NCBI RefSeq assembly: GCF_954871325.1
Contig: NC_088775.1
Span: 85,847,561 to 85,911,560 of the forward strand
DNA length: 64,000 nucleotides
DNA from: Gordionus sp. m RMFG-2023
Lineage: Eukaryota > Nematomorpha > Gordioida > Chordodea > Parachordodidae
Direction: 5' to 3'
This document shows positions 1-19,590 of this stretch, in pieces. Made by a program: the position numbers and the translations under genes. Position 1 is the stretch's first letter. Each line of letters begins with the position of its first letter. Under the pieces are notes generated by a model. The model was not told the origin of the DNA and did no database searches. It was given only the letters and a program-made list of their open reading frames with translations.

Positions 1-130
1 AGCAAATATTGGCTATAATTTATCATTAAATTCATTTTCCCCTCCATTTTCATTAACTCTACCAATGCAAATATTTGAACCACCACACCGAGTTTGGGAG
101 ACATAAAATCACTTCTCCAGTTCAACTTAC

Positions 131-178
131 GTCTTCATGCCAAACTTTTTTCGAAAGCGAAGCGTCCATTTTGTTCAT
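131..178 (-). CDS. possible first coding exon of an unidentified leftward gene
   Basis: On the minus strand an ATG at 176-178 opens 16 codons (MNKMDASLSKKVWHED) that end exactly at a consensus 5' splice site GTAAGT (130-125). Codon use and base composition are less A/T-skewed than the surroundings, which suggests real coding sequence. A plausible acceptor (TTGGTAG) follows about 70 nt further on, but the next exon's frame is ambiguous and it would run off the left edge. I do not recognise the protein. If real, this gene points away from AKT and the two could share an upstream region. This rests only on one start codon, one donor and composition. Confidence 0.3.
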
Positions 179-3100
179 ACCTATCTGACTGAAAAGACAC
201 GTCAAATCGCTAGCAAAACAGCTGATCAATCGTAAACAAGCTATTTTATTTTTTTTGATAAAGGAAAATGGTTTACTGGATTTATCTTTAAATTCAGAAT
301 CACGAATTTCTAAAGGTTTTTTTTAAACGAGAACTAAATTTCCTCTATTTGAAAATTAAAACCGTTTTTCTGCTTTTTTATGCCCTAGACTGATTTAAGT
401 TTCGTATGTTTTGTACATGCACCAAAACAGATAGAAAATATATGTTAAAAATACACTTTTGGATTCTCTGAATCATTTTGAAATTTTACGTAAATTATAT
501 GTTAATGGAAACGCAAAGAACCTGAACAAATAAATTGACCCTTTTCGCGCTATGGCAGAAATCGGCCATTTTTTCCATTTAATTCGCTATTTAATTCGCG
601 ATTTAAAATCGATTAAAAATAATTAAAAATTTCAATTAAACAATTATGAGCTAAGATTGTGAAATATAGTATTTTTTTTCTTCAAAATTTCGGTTTAATA
701 TTATCTCTCAAGTAAAGGACTAATGCTCAAGGGAATGAGTCAGGAATTTGTTTGAAAAATTAAATAATTGTTTGTAATTTGATATATTTTTTTTATAATA
801 AAGTGCCGATCGATGCAGCTAATATGACAAAAAATGAGGGATGATTTGGAAAGAAATATTGAAAATTATATAATAACCTATGAATCGACTTTTTGAGCCG
901 ATTTTTTAAAACGGCTAATTTAATATTTTCGCCAGAAAAATATTGCCCAAGCCTTGAGATGTCGATAATATATATCTAGACCTTTGTTCCTTATATTAGC
1001 AAAATCTTTAGGCTTGCGTAATATCTTTCTGGATGAAATATCGAGTAAGCCGTTTTTAAAAATCGGCTCAAAACGAGCCGTTTAACAACATTAGGTGTAG
1101 TGCTCATTTATTAAAATCTACTATCAATAGATTTGGAAAATAAAAGGTCTCCGGGAACAAATAGTTAGTGTGGTGGCAAAGTATTTCAAGAAATAATCAG
1201 TTTGTTTCGAACTGAAACGAGATGGAGGGCGATCTCTTGTGTTTATTTTTTAAATTAGTTTCGTAGAATATTAAATTATTTTTCACTATTGTGATTAGGA
1301 TTTTTCTACTATGTCAAAAAATTGGAATAGAAAATAAACCTTTTTCTCTAACAAGTAGTGATTACTAGGGCAATTTGGTTATTTAATTTAGATTTTGTTT
1401 GTATAAATCCTTAACTTTAACTATTTCAAGTTTTGATTTATATCATTGATTTAAAAAATCGGAGTGATTTAAATCGGACACCCTATCATAAATAGACTTA
1501 TACGCCTTACGTTACCACCCAATCCGTATCGGTAAATTTTACCATGCATATACTATAGGTCGGCCCGATCAGAATCCAGAAAAAAAATTCTGGGATCCGT
1601 GGGCAAGACAACTTGCGCAAATTATTTTCCGGGCTCCAAATAATTTGTGGGCCGGGCCTTGGGTTACCACACTGTGGTATCAAAAATATGTCCAATATAT
1701 ATTTTCATTTTACTGTAAGAAAGAAGGTAAAAAGGAAATAAAGAAATGAAAGAAAGAGAGAAATAATTTTTTATAAAAAAATCGGAGATTGCTATATTTT
1801 GTAAATAGATGAAAATAATTTAAATCAGTTAAGGATTCAAAAATTATTGAAGTGTTAAAAGAGCTAAAGGGCAAAAAACAATTTAAATTTTTATTTCTAT
1901 TAATGAAAGCTAAAGCGTTATTCGAAACATGCAGAGTTTGAAATGCTCTTTCAATAAAATACAGAGATCTGCAGCCGGGCCTGGCCGTATTTTAATTTAT
2001 TTAAATATAACCATGCCGGGCCGAATATTTTATATCGCTCGGGCCAGGTCGAGCCAAAACCCGGGCCTAAATTTAAAAAAAAATTAAGGCAGGGCTGGGA
2101 CGTGAAAATGGTACCTCTGCGAGTCTCTGATAAAATCCTCAAAGTTTTATGACTACTGAAAAAAAAAATTTATTTCGAGAATGTTCGAACAGGATGCTTT
2201 GATTAAATCTTACCTAATATTCCTAATCTTTTCTGTAAAAAACAATCTATTTTTGTGCTTAAAAATATTTTCACGATTTGAAATCACAAATTGATTTTTT
2301 GTAAATTTTTTTTTCTTCGAAGCCTGGAAACTAGTACTAATAGTTTTCAGAACTTCCCCAAGAATAGCGAATGTAGGGTTGTTTAAAAAGCCCCGATTTG
2401 GGTTTATTTTTTACAAATGACTTGATTAAGATTTTATTAACTAAAATAATATTATGTTGTAGCAGAAACGACCTCTAAACTTAATTAGTAATAATGAAAT
2501 TGTTTATATATCTTAAAAGAAATTCATTCCGGATTTTTTAACTATTTATATTCTAAATGTGGAGGGGGGGGGGTGATAGTTTGACTAGAGCCGCGTAACT
2601 AACAACAACGAAGAAGGAGAATAGATGAAAAAGGAAAGATAGAAAGAAAAATATGATTTGCCAATATATTTTTATAAATAAGATTTAAAAAAAAAGAATG
2701 GCTGACATTTTAAAAAAAAATGTGCCAATCTTTTCCATTTAGCGTGATTTAGCAACCCTGGCCGGACAAAAATATTCCGCGTTAAAAAAATAAGAAATAT
2801 ATTCCTAACCTTATCCCCCCCCCCACCCCTTAACTATTTTTGGGGTGAACGGAGATCTGTCCTTGGGGGTATTCAAACCTAAATTGAAATTATTTTTAAG
2901 TATGTGACTCCGGCTTGCGAATTTTTTTAAAATATAGACACTTGACTTGTAGATGTGAGTGACAGCAACTAGATTTGATTTATGTTTAAAACATAATCAA
3001 ACGATAATTTAACAGTCCTTGATAACCAAATTGGAAATAATATTTTTTAGTATGTGACTCCGGTTTTGATTTTATTTTTATTTTATAAACACTTGGCTTG

Positions 3101-4380
3101 TTGATGTTAGTGGCTAAATAGATTTGATTTATGTTTAAAACATAATCGAAAATTCGAAATATAACTTAACCTGAAAACTCAATAATTTTTGTTTCATTAT
3201 TATTATTATTATTATAATTATTATTATTAGAAATTCATTTAAAAAAGAAACGTAATTTATTTGTGATGTAATAAAAACTTATTATTTCATTTATTAATTA
3301 AAAATTGTCACCTCACCTCATCTTATCTCTTAATTCTATATTAAAATGTTCCTTTTTTAAAAAAAAATTAAATAATCACTTAATGTTCTTTTTTCAAGTT
3401 AATTATTTTTTTATCGATTTTTATACATAATTATAATCATTAAAAATTAATTTATTTATATATTTTCGCTTTTCCTATCCTCGATAATTGTATTTTTTTT
3501 GTAATAATTAGTGAAGCGCGTGAAAAAAAAAATGACGAGGCCAGTTCGATTCCGGGCCGGGTTGCCCTGTCTCGGCCTGGACCCGGGTTAAAAATTTTTT
3601 GAATTTTTCTTTAAAGCATGAAAAAGGCAATATTATGTCGATTTCTTTAATAAAAAATTATTAATGGCCCGGCAATTTATCTTAGAATTTTTTGATGGTC
3701 CTGGCCTTTTAAAAATAATTAGGAACCCCTGGCTTAGAAACCTTCTTAAAAATTTCCAAGAGCCGCCAATCATCTAATTCGACTAACTATATTAAGATTT
3801 CTTCGGGGTGGGGGGGGGTTATCAGAAATGCAGATGTTTGACATGGTGAAACATTATAATAAATTATACAAAATTTAGGCTAACAATTTACTATAGTGAA
3901 CTCTTATTTATTATAATTTTATAGTGGTGTTTGGATTCTATCCATTTTAAGCCGATTTTGAGCCAATTCCAAAACGGCTGTATCGGCTCGTAATACTCAT
4001 GGTTTCAGTGATGGAGAATTTTTAGACGCCTGCGCACTATTTTCCACTTAAAATTACAATCGATGTAAATTCTATCTACCCCCCCCCCCTCCCCCCTTTT
4101 TCATTTCTTGTTTATAAATTTATTTTTTATAAAATATATAAAAAATAAATAAATTCCCCATCTAATTATGATAAATACATTTTTTTTTAAATGACATTAA
4201 AATGCTATTTAAAATAATTTTGCATTTATTATAGATTTATACGAGGATATTCCCCTCCATATTTTATGTCACTTTTTAGTAAAATGATAAAATTTTGGAT
4301 ACATAAAAAGTTTTTTTTAAATAAAAGTTTACGATTGATTTATTTATTATTTTAAAAAAAATTGCGCATATTTATGACAG
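179..4380. other. A/T-rich repeat-laden spacer upstream of the AKT kinase exons
   Basis: No exon is supportable here; in particular I found no PH-domain coding sequence for AKT. The stretch holds a palindromic MITE (883-1100, listed separately), G+C-rich islands with GGCC/GGGCC motifs at about 1555-1680, 1970-2110 and 3545-3730, and a partial MITE end at 3945-3995. It also has an (ATT)n microsatellite at about 3198-3230 and pure G or C runs near 2562, 2815, 3812 and 4080. The block 2870-3170 contains an imperfect direct duplication of about 160 bp, sharing TATGTGACTCCGG and a GATTTGATTTATG segment. Confidence 0.6.
883..1100. repeat. palindromic MITE, copy A (hAT-like)
   Basis: About 215 bp whose two halves are imperfect reverse complements: GAGCCGATTTTTTAAAACGG near the left end and CCGTTTTTAAAAATCGGCTC near the right, followed by GAGCCGTTTAACAACATTAG. 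The centre carries a second inverted pair (CCAGAAAAATATTGC versus ATATCTTTCTGG). Related copies lie near 22.65, 25.14 and 41.84 kb, with partial copies near 3.95, 9.3, 21.8 and 32.4 kb. No coding capacity. The end sequence (TAGTGTTGTTAAA type) is like hAT-family non-autonomous elements. Confidence 0.7.
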
Positions 4381-11027
<6,647 letters not shown>

Positions 11028-11655
11028 ACCAAGAAAAAAGTTTTGTTTCAAGTTTTAAATGGTCTTATTTTTTATTTAGCAATTACTTAATAATACCTAG
11101 GACTGAATATTTATTCATTTTAAATATGTATCCATACAAATCAGGTGACACCATTTTGGTCTTCCTATTATAAGAAATTGTACATTTAACCTGCATTGCA
11201 TGAACTATGTTAGAATGAAAAATTTTTTGCCAAACTAGATTTTTTTCTTTCTCTCGATACTATTGCTAATCTCTTGGCTCACTTTTTTTAAAAAAAATTC
11301 TAAATTTCTTAAAAGATGAACGGTATATGCGTATTATACACATGCAATTAAGGATAAAAATTTCAATATATATAATTTTATTTTAATACAACAAATATTA
11401 AATGTTTAAACATTTTAATTTTTATGAAAATCTATTAAACAATTATTCTTGTGTCTAAAACATAAATATACACCACATTTTTTTGCAAGATACTTTTGTT
11501 GTAAATAAGCATCCTGGCATTTTACATCTAACCTTCTTATCATTATATTTGGATCAATGAGCCGTTAGGTTTTTCCTAACCTCTTCATATGGTAAAGATT
11601 GGGCCGGTCCTTTTTTACATTTTTCCCGATAATCAGTTTGAATTGATTTTGTTTT
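11028..11655. other. AKT 3' flank and A/T-rich spacer
   Basis: Follows the AKT stop. Presumably it holds the 3' untranslated region, but no canonical AATAAA close to the stop was convincing. There is a T7A8 palindrome near 11283. Nothing else is seen. Confidence 0.5.
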
Positions 11656-12182
11656 TATATAATCTATTATAAATATCTAGATTTCAGTGAGACATATGAA
11701 TCAGAAGAAGAAGAGAATATCAATAATGAAAAAGAAATGTTAGGAGAAAAATTGTTTAACAAATTTACCATTAATTATTCCAAAGTGGAGAGAATAAATT
11801 TCAAAGGTTGATAAATATAAAAAAACCTATGGATTATTATAATATATATCTCAATGAAATATTATCTCTTATTGTTTGTGATTCAAATTTATATGCCACT
11901 CAATGTTACCTCAATAGTCCAGAGATGAATTAGAGAAATTTATAGGAATCATTTTTTATATGTCTATCAAACTTCCACGTCTTTACTGAGCCACTAATAC
12001 AAGACAAGCCAAGGTAGCAAATGTTATGACTCTCAATCGCTAGGAACAAATCATTCATTATAGATGGCCATGACCCACTTCATAAAATTAGACAGCTATT
12101 AACTTAACCAATAATGTACTTAAATCTTTATCTATGGGCGAAAATATTTGCGTGGCTGAGCTAATGATTTCTTACAAAGGGA
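11656..12182 (+). mobile_element. piggyBac transposase remnant, left inverted copy
   Basis: The + strand reads pieces of a piggyBac (PGBD) transposase in conserved order: an acidic N-terminal stretch (ESEEEENINNEKE), a CDSNLYATQ segment, a block like LPRLYWS/TR, then DGHDPLHKIRQLL, which corresponds to the family's DPLxKIRPLL motif. Several stops and frame changes interrupt it, so it is dead. The segment is the imperfect reverse complement of 12483-13030. It lacks the N-terminal exon and the DDE region that the other copy keeps, so it is truncated at both ends. Confidence 0.75.
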
Positions 12183-12325
12183 TCTGTTGGGAAGTTGATA
12201 TCTGGAAGTCGATTACCTCTGATCGTGGCCTCGCAAAATAATCCTCTTTGAGCGAGTACGACATCCAAATTTGGGGAACAAAATCAGTTATAAAAAAATA
12301 ATTTATGATTAATTTGTTGCGGTAT

Positions 12326-13231
12326 TTAAGATTTTAAACGGAGCACAGCATTGCCACTTGCTCCAACATCAGGGAATCCTTTCGCTGGTAGTATTTTCCC
12401 AGAATATATTTTGAAATTGTGCAGGAGGCTATCATCTCCGCATAGTAAAAAGAGTTTATAGCCCCATTTTTTGAGCTTTTGAGGGTCCTTTGTAAGGAAT
12501 AATTTGCTCATCCACGCAAATATTCGCCTAGTAGTTAATGATTTAAGTACATTATGTTAGGGTTAATAGCGGTCTAATTTATGAAGTGGATCATGGCCTT
12601 CAATTCCAAATGGAATCAATTTGTCATTATCATTAATATAAATGAATGATTTGTTCCCAGCGATTGAGTCATAACATCTGCCATCTTGGCTTGTTTTAAT
12701 GACCCAGTAAAGACCTGCTCTTGGAAGTTTGAATTGACATATAAAAAATGATGCCTGGATAAATTCAAAGGTTTATTGGGGTTATATTGAGTGGCTTACA
12801 AATTTGACTCATAAATAATAAGAGGTAATATTTCATTTCCACTGGTTTTTTTTAGCTTTATCAACCTTTGGAATTTCTCCTTTCCACTTTAGAATAATTA
12901 ACCGTAAATTTGTTAAACAATTTTTCCAAACCATTTTTCTCCTAACGGTTTCCTTTTCATTATTGATATTCTCTTCTTCTTTTGATTTATCTGTCTCATT
13001 GAAATCTAGATATTTATAAAATTATATAAGAGCATAAATTTTAAATTTATCTAAATCATTATTTTGTGTTGATAAAAACTCCTCATCAGACCTTTCACTT
13101 AAATTTAAATCATCACTATCGTTAGGTATGTTAGCACAATTCATAATTCTAAAAATATAAAACTCAAATAAAATACTTTGAACATTAATTTGTTTGATTA
13201 TCTTTAAATTAAATATGGGGCAAACAGCCAC
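12326..13231 (-). mobile_element. piggyBac transposase remnant, right copy, N-terminus to DDE region
   Basis: On the minus strand, 13231-13022 encodes an acidic N-terminal piece (SDDLNLSERSDEEFL), typical of piggyBac transposases. Homology to the left copy follows through 13030-12483. Then comes an open frame to 12326 with KKWGYKLFLLCGDDSLLHNF and DVGASGNAVLRL, matching the family's KPxKWGxKxFxLC and LGxSGxVVxxL blocks. Stops and frame changes in the middle make it inactive. The C-terminal third and a cysteine-rich domain are absent. No TTAA-flanked terminal repeats were found. Confidence 0.8.
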
Positions 13232-16200
13232 TAAAATGATATGCCAAGCGGTCAGTTTGATTTACTTTTTAAAGGTATTGGATAAATAATTAAATGGTCT
13301 ACGCTCATACACGGTTAGTCTGAAATCTCATTAATCTATACATTCTTTCTGGTTTTAAGTGAAAAATAGAGTTTAGGGGGGTTTTTTTAGATAAAATTTT
13401 TAATTTCACCTTGAAAGATTTTTTATGCATGAAAATTACAAAAGATTTACGTTTTAGAAAGATTTTGCCATTTTTTAGGCAAAATTTTATTAAAAATCTG
13501 TTCTTTCACAAAAAAATAGATAGATTTTTTGAAATGGTTGGAAAACGTTTTTTTTCTTCTGAAAAATAATTAAATTTTTTTTAAAAAAAAACATATTTTT
13601 TAAAAGGTTTTAATGGGAGGAGTAAAAGAAAATCATGTCCACAATTTCCGTTGAATTTATTTTTGTCAAAAGAGATGGAAAAACGATAAATTATTATTTA
13701 ATATTTTTATAAATTTTTTGCATACACATAAAAATTAAAAAATAATTTAATTCGCAATATAAACAAAAGTTCCCGAGTCATATCTAGGTGGGTAAGGGGA
13801 ATTATATTTGGTGTCAAATAACCTGTTTAAAATTTATAATGGCGCGAACTCAACGTTTATTATTATATATATTTTTTAAATTGAATTATTCTATTATATA
13901 TTTTTGGATTTCATATTTTTAAAGTGTTTAATAGTAGAATGGGGATAAATTGGACCCGGTTAAGGATAAGATTTGGATGAAAAGTTGAAAGATTTAATAA
14001 TAGTTCCAAATTAAGATATTTACATCATTATATTTATATATTATCTAAGAGATTATGAATTGTGATAAACTAGTACTATTTATTTATAACATTATAAAAC
14101 CCTGAATTTTAATATAAGCATTAACCACAACAAAGATATCATTCTTCATATTTATATATATTCTATATTATAATGTAGTTTATACAGTGGCTTAATACAC
14201 ATTTGTTTTTGAATTGTTTCATTTATTATATTATACATATTTATAAAATATTAATGGGAGGGAAAAAAATGTACATTATAAAATATATATATTAGTTATT
14301 AATAAAATGTTCTTTTTAAAAAAATATATTTTGTTCGAGTGCGAAGATTCTTCCCAGGAAAATACCATGTCATTTCTTGTCTAAAATTGTCAACAATATG
14401 CCTCTTGATATTTCTTTAGCTAAAAAAATAATTAAAGCTTTTATAGCATTTTAAATTTATATGAATATCATTTTATATAAATACTAAATGTATTTCACCA
14501 ACAACAATATCATTTATGGAAGTCCAGGAAAAATATACATATATCATATGGCCGGTAATCAGTGTTGGTAAAATACATAAAAACTTCTCTTGAAAAATAA
14601 CGATCACTGCTTTTCGAAAAATATTAATAAAATAAAATGGCCCCCAAATTCTAGAGCGGTCCGGAGACCTTTTAGACCGAGCCCAGGTTTAGAAATGAAA
14701 TCAATTTTCTATCCCCAACCTGAATCATTTAATTTGATTATTTTAAGGTTCGGGTATTTTTTTTAAAAAAAATATTTGGTCATTTCTAAATAATTTGTGG
14801 TTGTATTTTGTAAAAGGTTTTGAAAGGAAATTGAAAATATGGGAAGCCAGCTGATTAAATTTACTTTTACTGGCCCGGGTTTTTCATACTATTTTACAAC
14901 CCAAGGTGCTACGTGTCCCTTAAAAATACGTTTTGAATTTTATTACTAAATAATCGAGTTTTTGACGATCAGATAATGGTACGACATGCTTATATGGAGT
15001 GCTCTCTAAACGAATTAATATTATTTATCTCGCACGCGTTTTCGACTACAAGTATTTTAGATCATTAGCTATAGTTGATTAAAATTATGAATCAAGTTTC
15101 AACTAAAATATAGGTACTTAAAAAATTTTAATTGTTTTTTTTTCTTTCTAATCTTTGTTACTTAATAGTTAGAAAAAGTAACCCGATACTTTAACAAATT
15201 CTGACCGTTTTATCATGTGTAATACGTTAAAACGTCTCTTTCTTTCTATTTTTTATATTAAAATACATACTCGTAAAGTTCTAATTTATTGGCAAAAATT
15301 TTAAATACCATTTAAAAAAAAGAAGATTAAATTAAGCATACTGGATCTGAGTCAAATAAAAATCGAAAAAAATGGCGGCATATTACTATTTTTTCTAAAT
15401 ATAATATTAAACAGCCCTGCACAATAAATTTAAAATTATTTATCAGCTGATCTGAGAATATATTTATTTTTTGAACAAGGCTCCAATCTCGGACCCGGTT
15501 TGATCAGTCTGCGCAAAGCTCTAATATTTTAAAGTAACAATAATGGTATATATATATTTTATTATATTTTTTTACATTCCTCGAGGCCTAATTTAAATGT
15601 GATATGTTGAATTTCTTTGATTTTTTTATTGAGATCATTTTGCGACATATTTCCTAATTCTATATAAAAAAAAATGTATATATTTTATATTATTATAAAA
15701 ATCCAGAATTTTGAAACTGCCCAAAAATTTTGAGTTAAAAAAAATATATTTGAAGGTTTCACAGAATTAAATATCTTTTTTTTGTTAAAAGATCAAAAAA
15801 AATTGTGATTTCATCGGGAAAGATTACTTTTTATGCATAAAAATTACAAAATTTTTTCTACTTAAAAACGATTTTGTAATAAAGAAAAAAAGGTTCTGAA
15901 ATATCAAGTAAAATTTGATTATAAAAACCCAGTTCGACGCCGCATTTACAGTTAACGCGAAACAAAAATACATCATATTTTGAAAACTTAGCCGCGAATT
16001 TGTGTTAACTGAATAGCTGGGTGACCCCTCATTCAAAGTTAGGGCGAATTCCTGGCGGAGAATACTAATATACAGCGTATTTTATAAAAGTCACAGCGAA
16101 TTCGGGCTAACTATGAATGATTGGTGAGCCATTTTCTCAAAAAAAAAACATTTGTAGTATTTGTTTAAGGTTACTTTTGAAAATTATTTACTTGACTACT

Positions 16201-17768
16201 TAGATTGACAGTTACTTTGTACTAGAGTCTATACTTTTCTGGATCTAATAGATAATTATAAGGCAACCGTCAATCAACAATATTGCACATTGTTAGTTGG
16301 TCGGAATTAAATAATAATAACAATAAATTATATGATTATTATGGTATGTAAAAAAAAATATAATTTTTTTGATAATAAAAAGTTCATATTATTATTATTA
16401 TTAAATTACAATTGTAAAAATTCTTAAAATTATTGGATAAAATTTGTTGAATTTTTCTTATGCGAGAAGCATTATTTTTTTGATTATATTGAAAAAATCA
16501 TAATAAAAGATATTAGATTTAAAGTGAAAATTTTTAAGTATTAAACGAAAACTTGAGTGAGATAAAAAGACTATATAAGATACTTACTGATCCATATTTT
16601 TTTTATAGCTGATCTCGACTAAAAACTTTAGCGACTAACATTAATCGATAAGTCATTTTCGTGGATTTGCGTAAAAATTTTTCTCCTTTTATATATTTTT
16701 AATTTTAGGTGGATTTATTAATAAAATAAATAATTTTTAGTCTTAGTTGACTAATTTAGTGGCTAGTTTTTAGTCGAATTTTTCGATTATAACTATTAGT
16801 TAGTCGATTAACAATACTAAACTGAATGAAAAAAGGAGGACATTTCAAGGAAACCCGAAAAGTCGTTGAAGGATAACATACAATTTCTTGATTATTTTTG
16901 AAGATAATTGTCATAAAATCTTTTAGAAGACCTCAAGATAATTTAAATTTTATTTGTGATACAGGTCCGACGAGGTTTGAATCTGACCAAGTCTGAGACT
17001 GGCCAACCTGAGTGATCAGACTTGGTCTATGCATGATTCTACTTTATACATGATAATAAATTAAAAAAAATTTTAAATTGTATATGATCCAAATTATATG
17101 CTAGTATTTGAATTGTAGAATTTTTTTTTTAAAATAAAATAAAATAAGGTAAATTATTTTTTCAAAATTGGAATAGCTGGGGACACTATTTGCCTTATTT
17201 AGCAAAAATTACTATGTATTTTATTTAATAAAACAATTCAATTTGTGGTATCTTGTGAATGAGATATATAAATTAATAAATCTTGTATAAATGTCACATT
17301 TTTTCATACTTTCTTTCATTGTATATAATTTATGGTACCAAGAACTTATCTTTGGGGTGTGTATGGGGGTTAAAATTTCAGATTAATTAAGGACATCATT
17401 TTTGCTTCACATATGGCTGAATTTTCTCTGCAAGTGTGCTATCACTTCATTAGAGAAAAATACATAATAAATTTGTTCTTCATGTAGCCTGCCTATATAG
17501 AATATGTAACTTGCCAAAACAAACAAATTAAGAATTGCCAATGAGTGCAAAACACATTTCCTTATGTGTTTAACATAACCTTCATGGTTTATTCTATTTA
17601 CAAAACATATGGTTGGTCAATATTAAGCTAACTAAATATAGCTAAAATCAGATTGGTCTCTTATAAAGCTATATTTGTACAGTTCTAAACAATAAATATT
17701 AATTGGTCATAAAATTTGGACTTGATTATTTATTTAACTAAATATTATTTTCAAAATTAGTTGTGAAT
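13232..17768. other. A/T-rich spacer with small repeats
   Basis: No gene is supportable. Contents: a GGTCCGGAGACC...GGCCCGGG island at 14640-14905, palindromic GTTAGCGCGAA-type repeats at 15930-16122, a short ATT microsatellite near 16388, and a GTCTGAGAC/TGATCAGAC palindromic patch at 16965-17035. Segments 13400-13500 and 15790-15880 share a diverged GAAAGATT...TTATGCATGAAAATTACAAA sequence, so they are copies of one repeat. Confidence 0.55.
15930..16122. repeat. two adjacent palindromic GTTAGCGCGAA-type MITEs
   Basis: Copy one (about 15933-16006) has CAGTTAACGCGAA on the left and CGCGAATTTGTGTTAACTGAA on the right. Copy two (about 16028-16122) has TCATTCAAAGTTAGGGCGAA on the left and GCGAATTCGGGCTAACTATG on the right. 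Related sequences occur at 48617-48712 and at 60255-60340 / 60985-61055. Both are short fold-back units without coding capacity. Confidence 0.6.
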
Positions 17769-18965
17769 CTAATAGACATGTTGTTGTCTCCCCCAATAAG
17801 TTACTAAAGCAATTACAGTAGCATTTCCTGCACTAACTTTTTTTTCTTGAAGTGCAACATTTTTTCCCCAAATTAAGATGACGAAGGGTATTTTTCTTGT
17901 TATAATAACATCATATTTAGATGATGCTGGTAATAATACTTATAAGAAAGTAATTTTCACAATTTATCCATACAGACTTCTCAGGTTATTTCTACTGAGT
18001 CATCACCATAATATCAATCAATCAAAATGATTTATTTATAGAGCCTATGAGAAAGAAATAATGCCAATTAGAATTGATTATCAAAAACTGGGGATTAATA
18101 CCCAATTTAATCAAAATTTGATATTGGAATAAATTAAAAAAAATAAAGTATATGTGATTATATTTTGAGATAGACCAAAATTTTTAACAAAGATAATATA
18201 GTTATGATTCTTTTTAGTCAAAAAGTAGATATTTATTTAGTATTGTTAGTGCTCAATATATGACAACTTTTTAAAAAGAGTTAACTCAAAATTTTTGTCT
18301 AGCCTTGTCACTAATAGATGTCTTATACCATTGGCATTTATTAACAAAATTTATAATTTTACCAAAAAGTTTTAAACAAATTATACTTAAGGTAAAAAAT
18401 AATTGCTAAACCTTGTATCATTTTAAAATCATCCATGTCCATTTCTTTTAATAGATTTGGAATATCATTTGCACTTTTGTCGTCGGATTCCTATAAATTT
18501 AGATTAATGTTTAAATTATTAAATATAATTAAAAAATTTGTTTAAACCAAAAATAATGTTATAATAATAATATATTTTGAAATTAAAATAAAGATCATTT
18601 TCACAGAATTTAATTAAAATGATATAAAAATACCAATTCCTATGAATTTCAAAGAATAAATTTATGTACTTGTAGATTCAAAAAATCAGACAATCCAGGA
18701 ACTAAAGAGAATTGTTATTAAATAAACAGTGATCATTTTACCTGGATCAATTTGTATAGGAGATGTTCTAGTCAAATTTTCTAGAGTATGTAATGATAGT
18801 TGTGAAATACCTTTTAAATAATGACATACACAACAAAATATAAATTTAGATATAATTGTTATATTTTAATAGTTATTTGTGGAATGCCTTACACATAAAA
18901 TTATGTAAATGATTCAAACCTTTTTCATTTTCCATGTTCCCCATTTCGTAAATTTTCTTTACCAT
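17769..18965 (-). CDS. unrecognised five-exon gene, 127-residue predicted product
   Basis: Exons on the minus strand: 18965-18920, 18810-18742, 18701-18670, 18490-18412, 17926-17769. All have GT donors and AG acceptors and compatible phases (384 nt, 127 residues plus stop). The intron between exons 2 and 3 is 40 nt, the same size class as those in LRRC57 here, which supports the model. The start is the ATG at 18963-18965. Segments in order: MVKKIYEMGNMENEK, then SLHTLENLTRTSPIQIDP, PGLSDFLNLQ, an acidic ESDDKSANDIPNLLKEMDMD, and a more hydrophobic end with RKIPFVILIWGK and ATVIALVTYWG. I do not recognise a family. The first four exons are mutually supportive. The last one and the C-terminus are less sure: an alternative final exon near 17400-17500 is possible, and the 485 nt intron before exon 5 is unlike the others. 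Confidence 0.45.
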
Positions 18966-19590
18966 ATGTTTTAACAAATGGCTTTTAGTTAAAAGCAGGG
19001 CTGAACCAGAACCCTTCGAATTATCAATATTTTACTGAACCCAAACCTAAAACCCGAAGCCTTTTTTAAAATTAAGGTTGCAGGGTTCGATAGTAAATAT
19101 CAAATTTTGACTTACTTTAAAATATATATTAAAAATAAAAAAAATATGTTTAATAAATATGTGCAGAAGCCAAAATTACGTGATAAAAGCGTTTTCGCCC
19201 TCTAGTTGTGGATACAACAGAGCTACGCTAGGTTTTCCTCAAAAATCCATCAAACTGGATAGTTAATTAAGGGGAGAAAAATGAGGAGCCCTTCACACGT
19301 TTGTGGGCAAGCCGCACGTACTTGTACGCGCAACAGTCCGAGAACTGTTACTTAAACGTCTATAGGCTAATAGACAAAAAGAAATGGGCAAAACAAAAGC
19401 CTATACCCAAGAACTGCAAAAATAATTTAATTACTTTAAGGGTGGGTGGTGGCTAATTTTAAGTTTAACATCTTTAATGATAGCCTTGATAGTTACTATC
19501 AATAATTGAGAATGTGTTCATATCAATTGAAATTAGAAATGAAGGTAAAAAGAAAAGGTAATTTATATTTATCACATTTTTGAATTATAA
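18966..19590. other. repeat-bearing spacer with a G+C-richer block
   Basis: The part 18995-19100 has the GAACCC/AAACCT motif family seen in AKT intron 1. The block 19180-19340 is unusually G+C-rich for this window and repeats words such as GTACTTGTACGCGC. I could not read a supportable protein or structured RNA in it; it may be the 3' tail of the LINE to its right. Confidence 0.45.

Noticed and set aside
15824-16036. 70-residue minus-strand open frame
   Set aside because: Runs through two palindromic MITE copies and A/T-rich DNA; composition (Phe/Ile/Asn/Lys) is that of noncoding sequence, and part of it is a repeat also seen near 13.4 kb.
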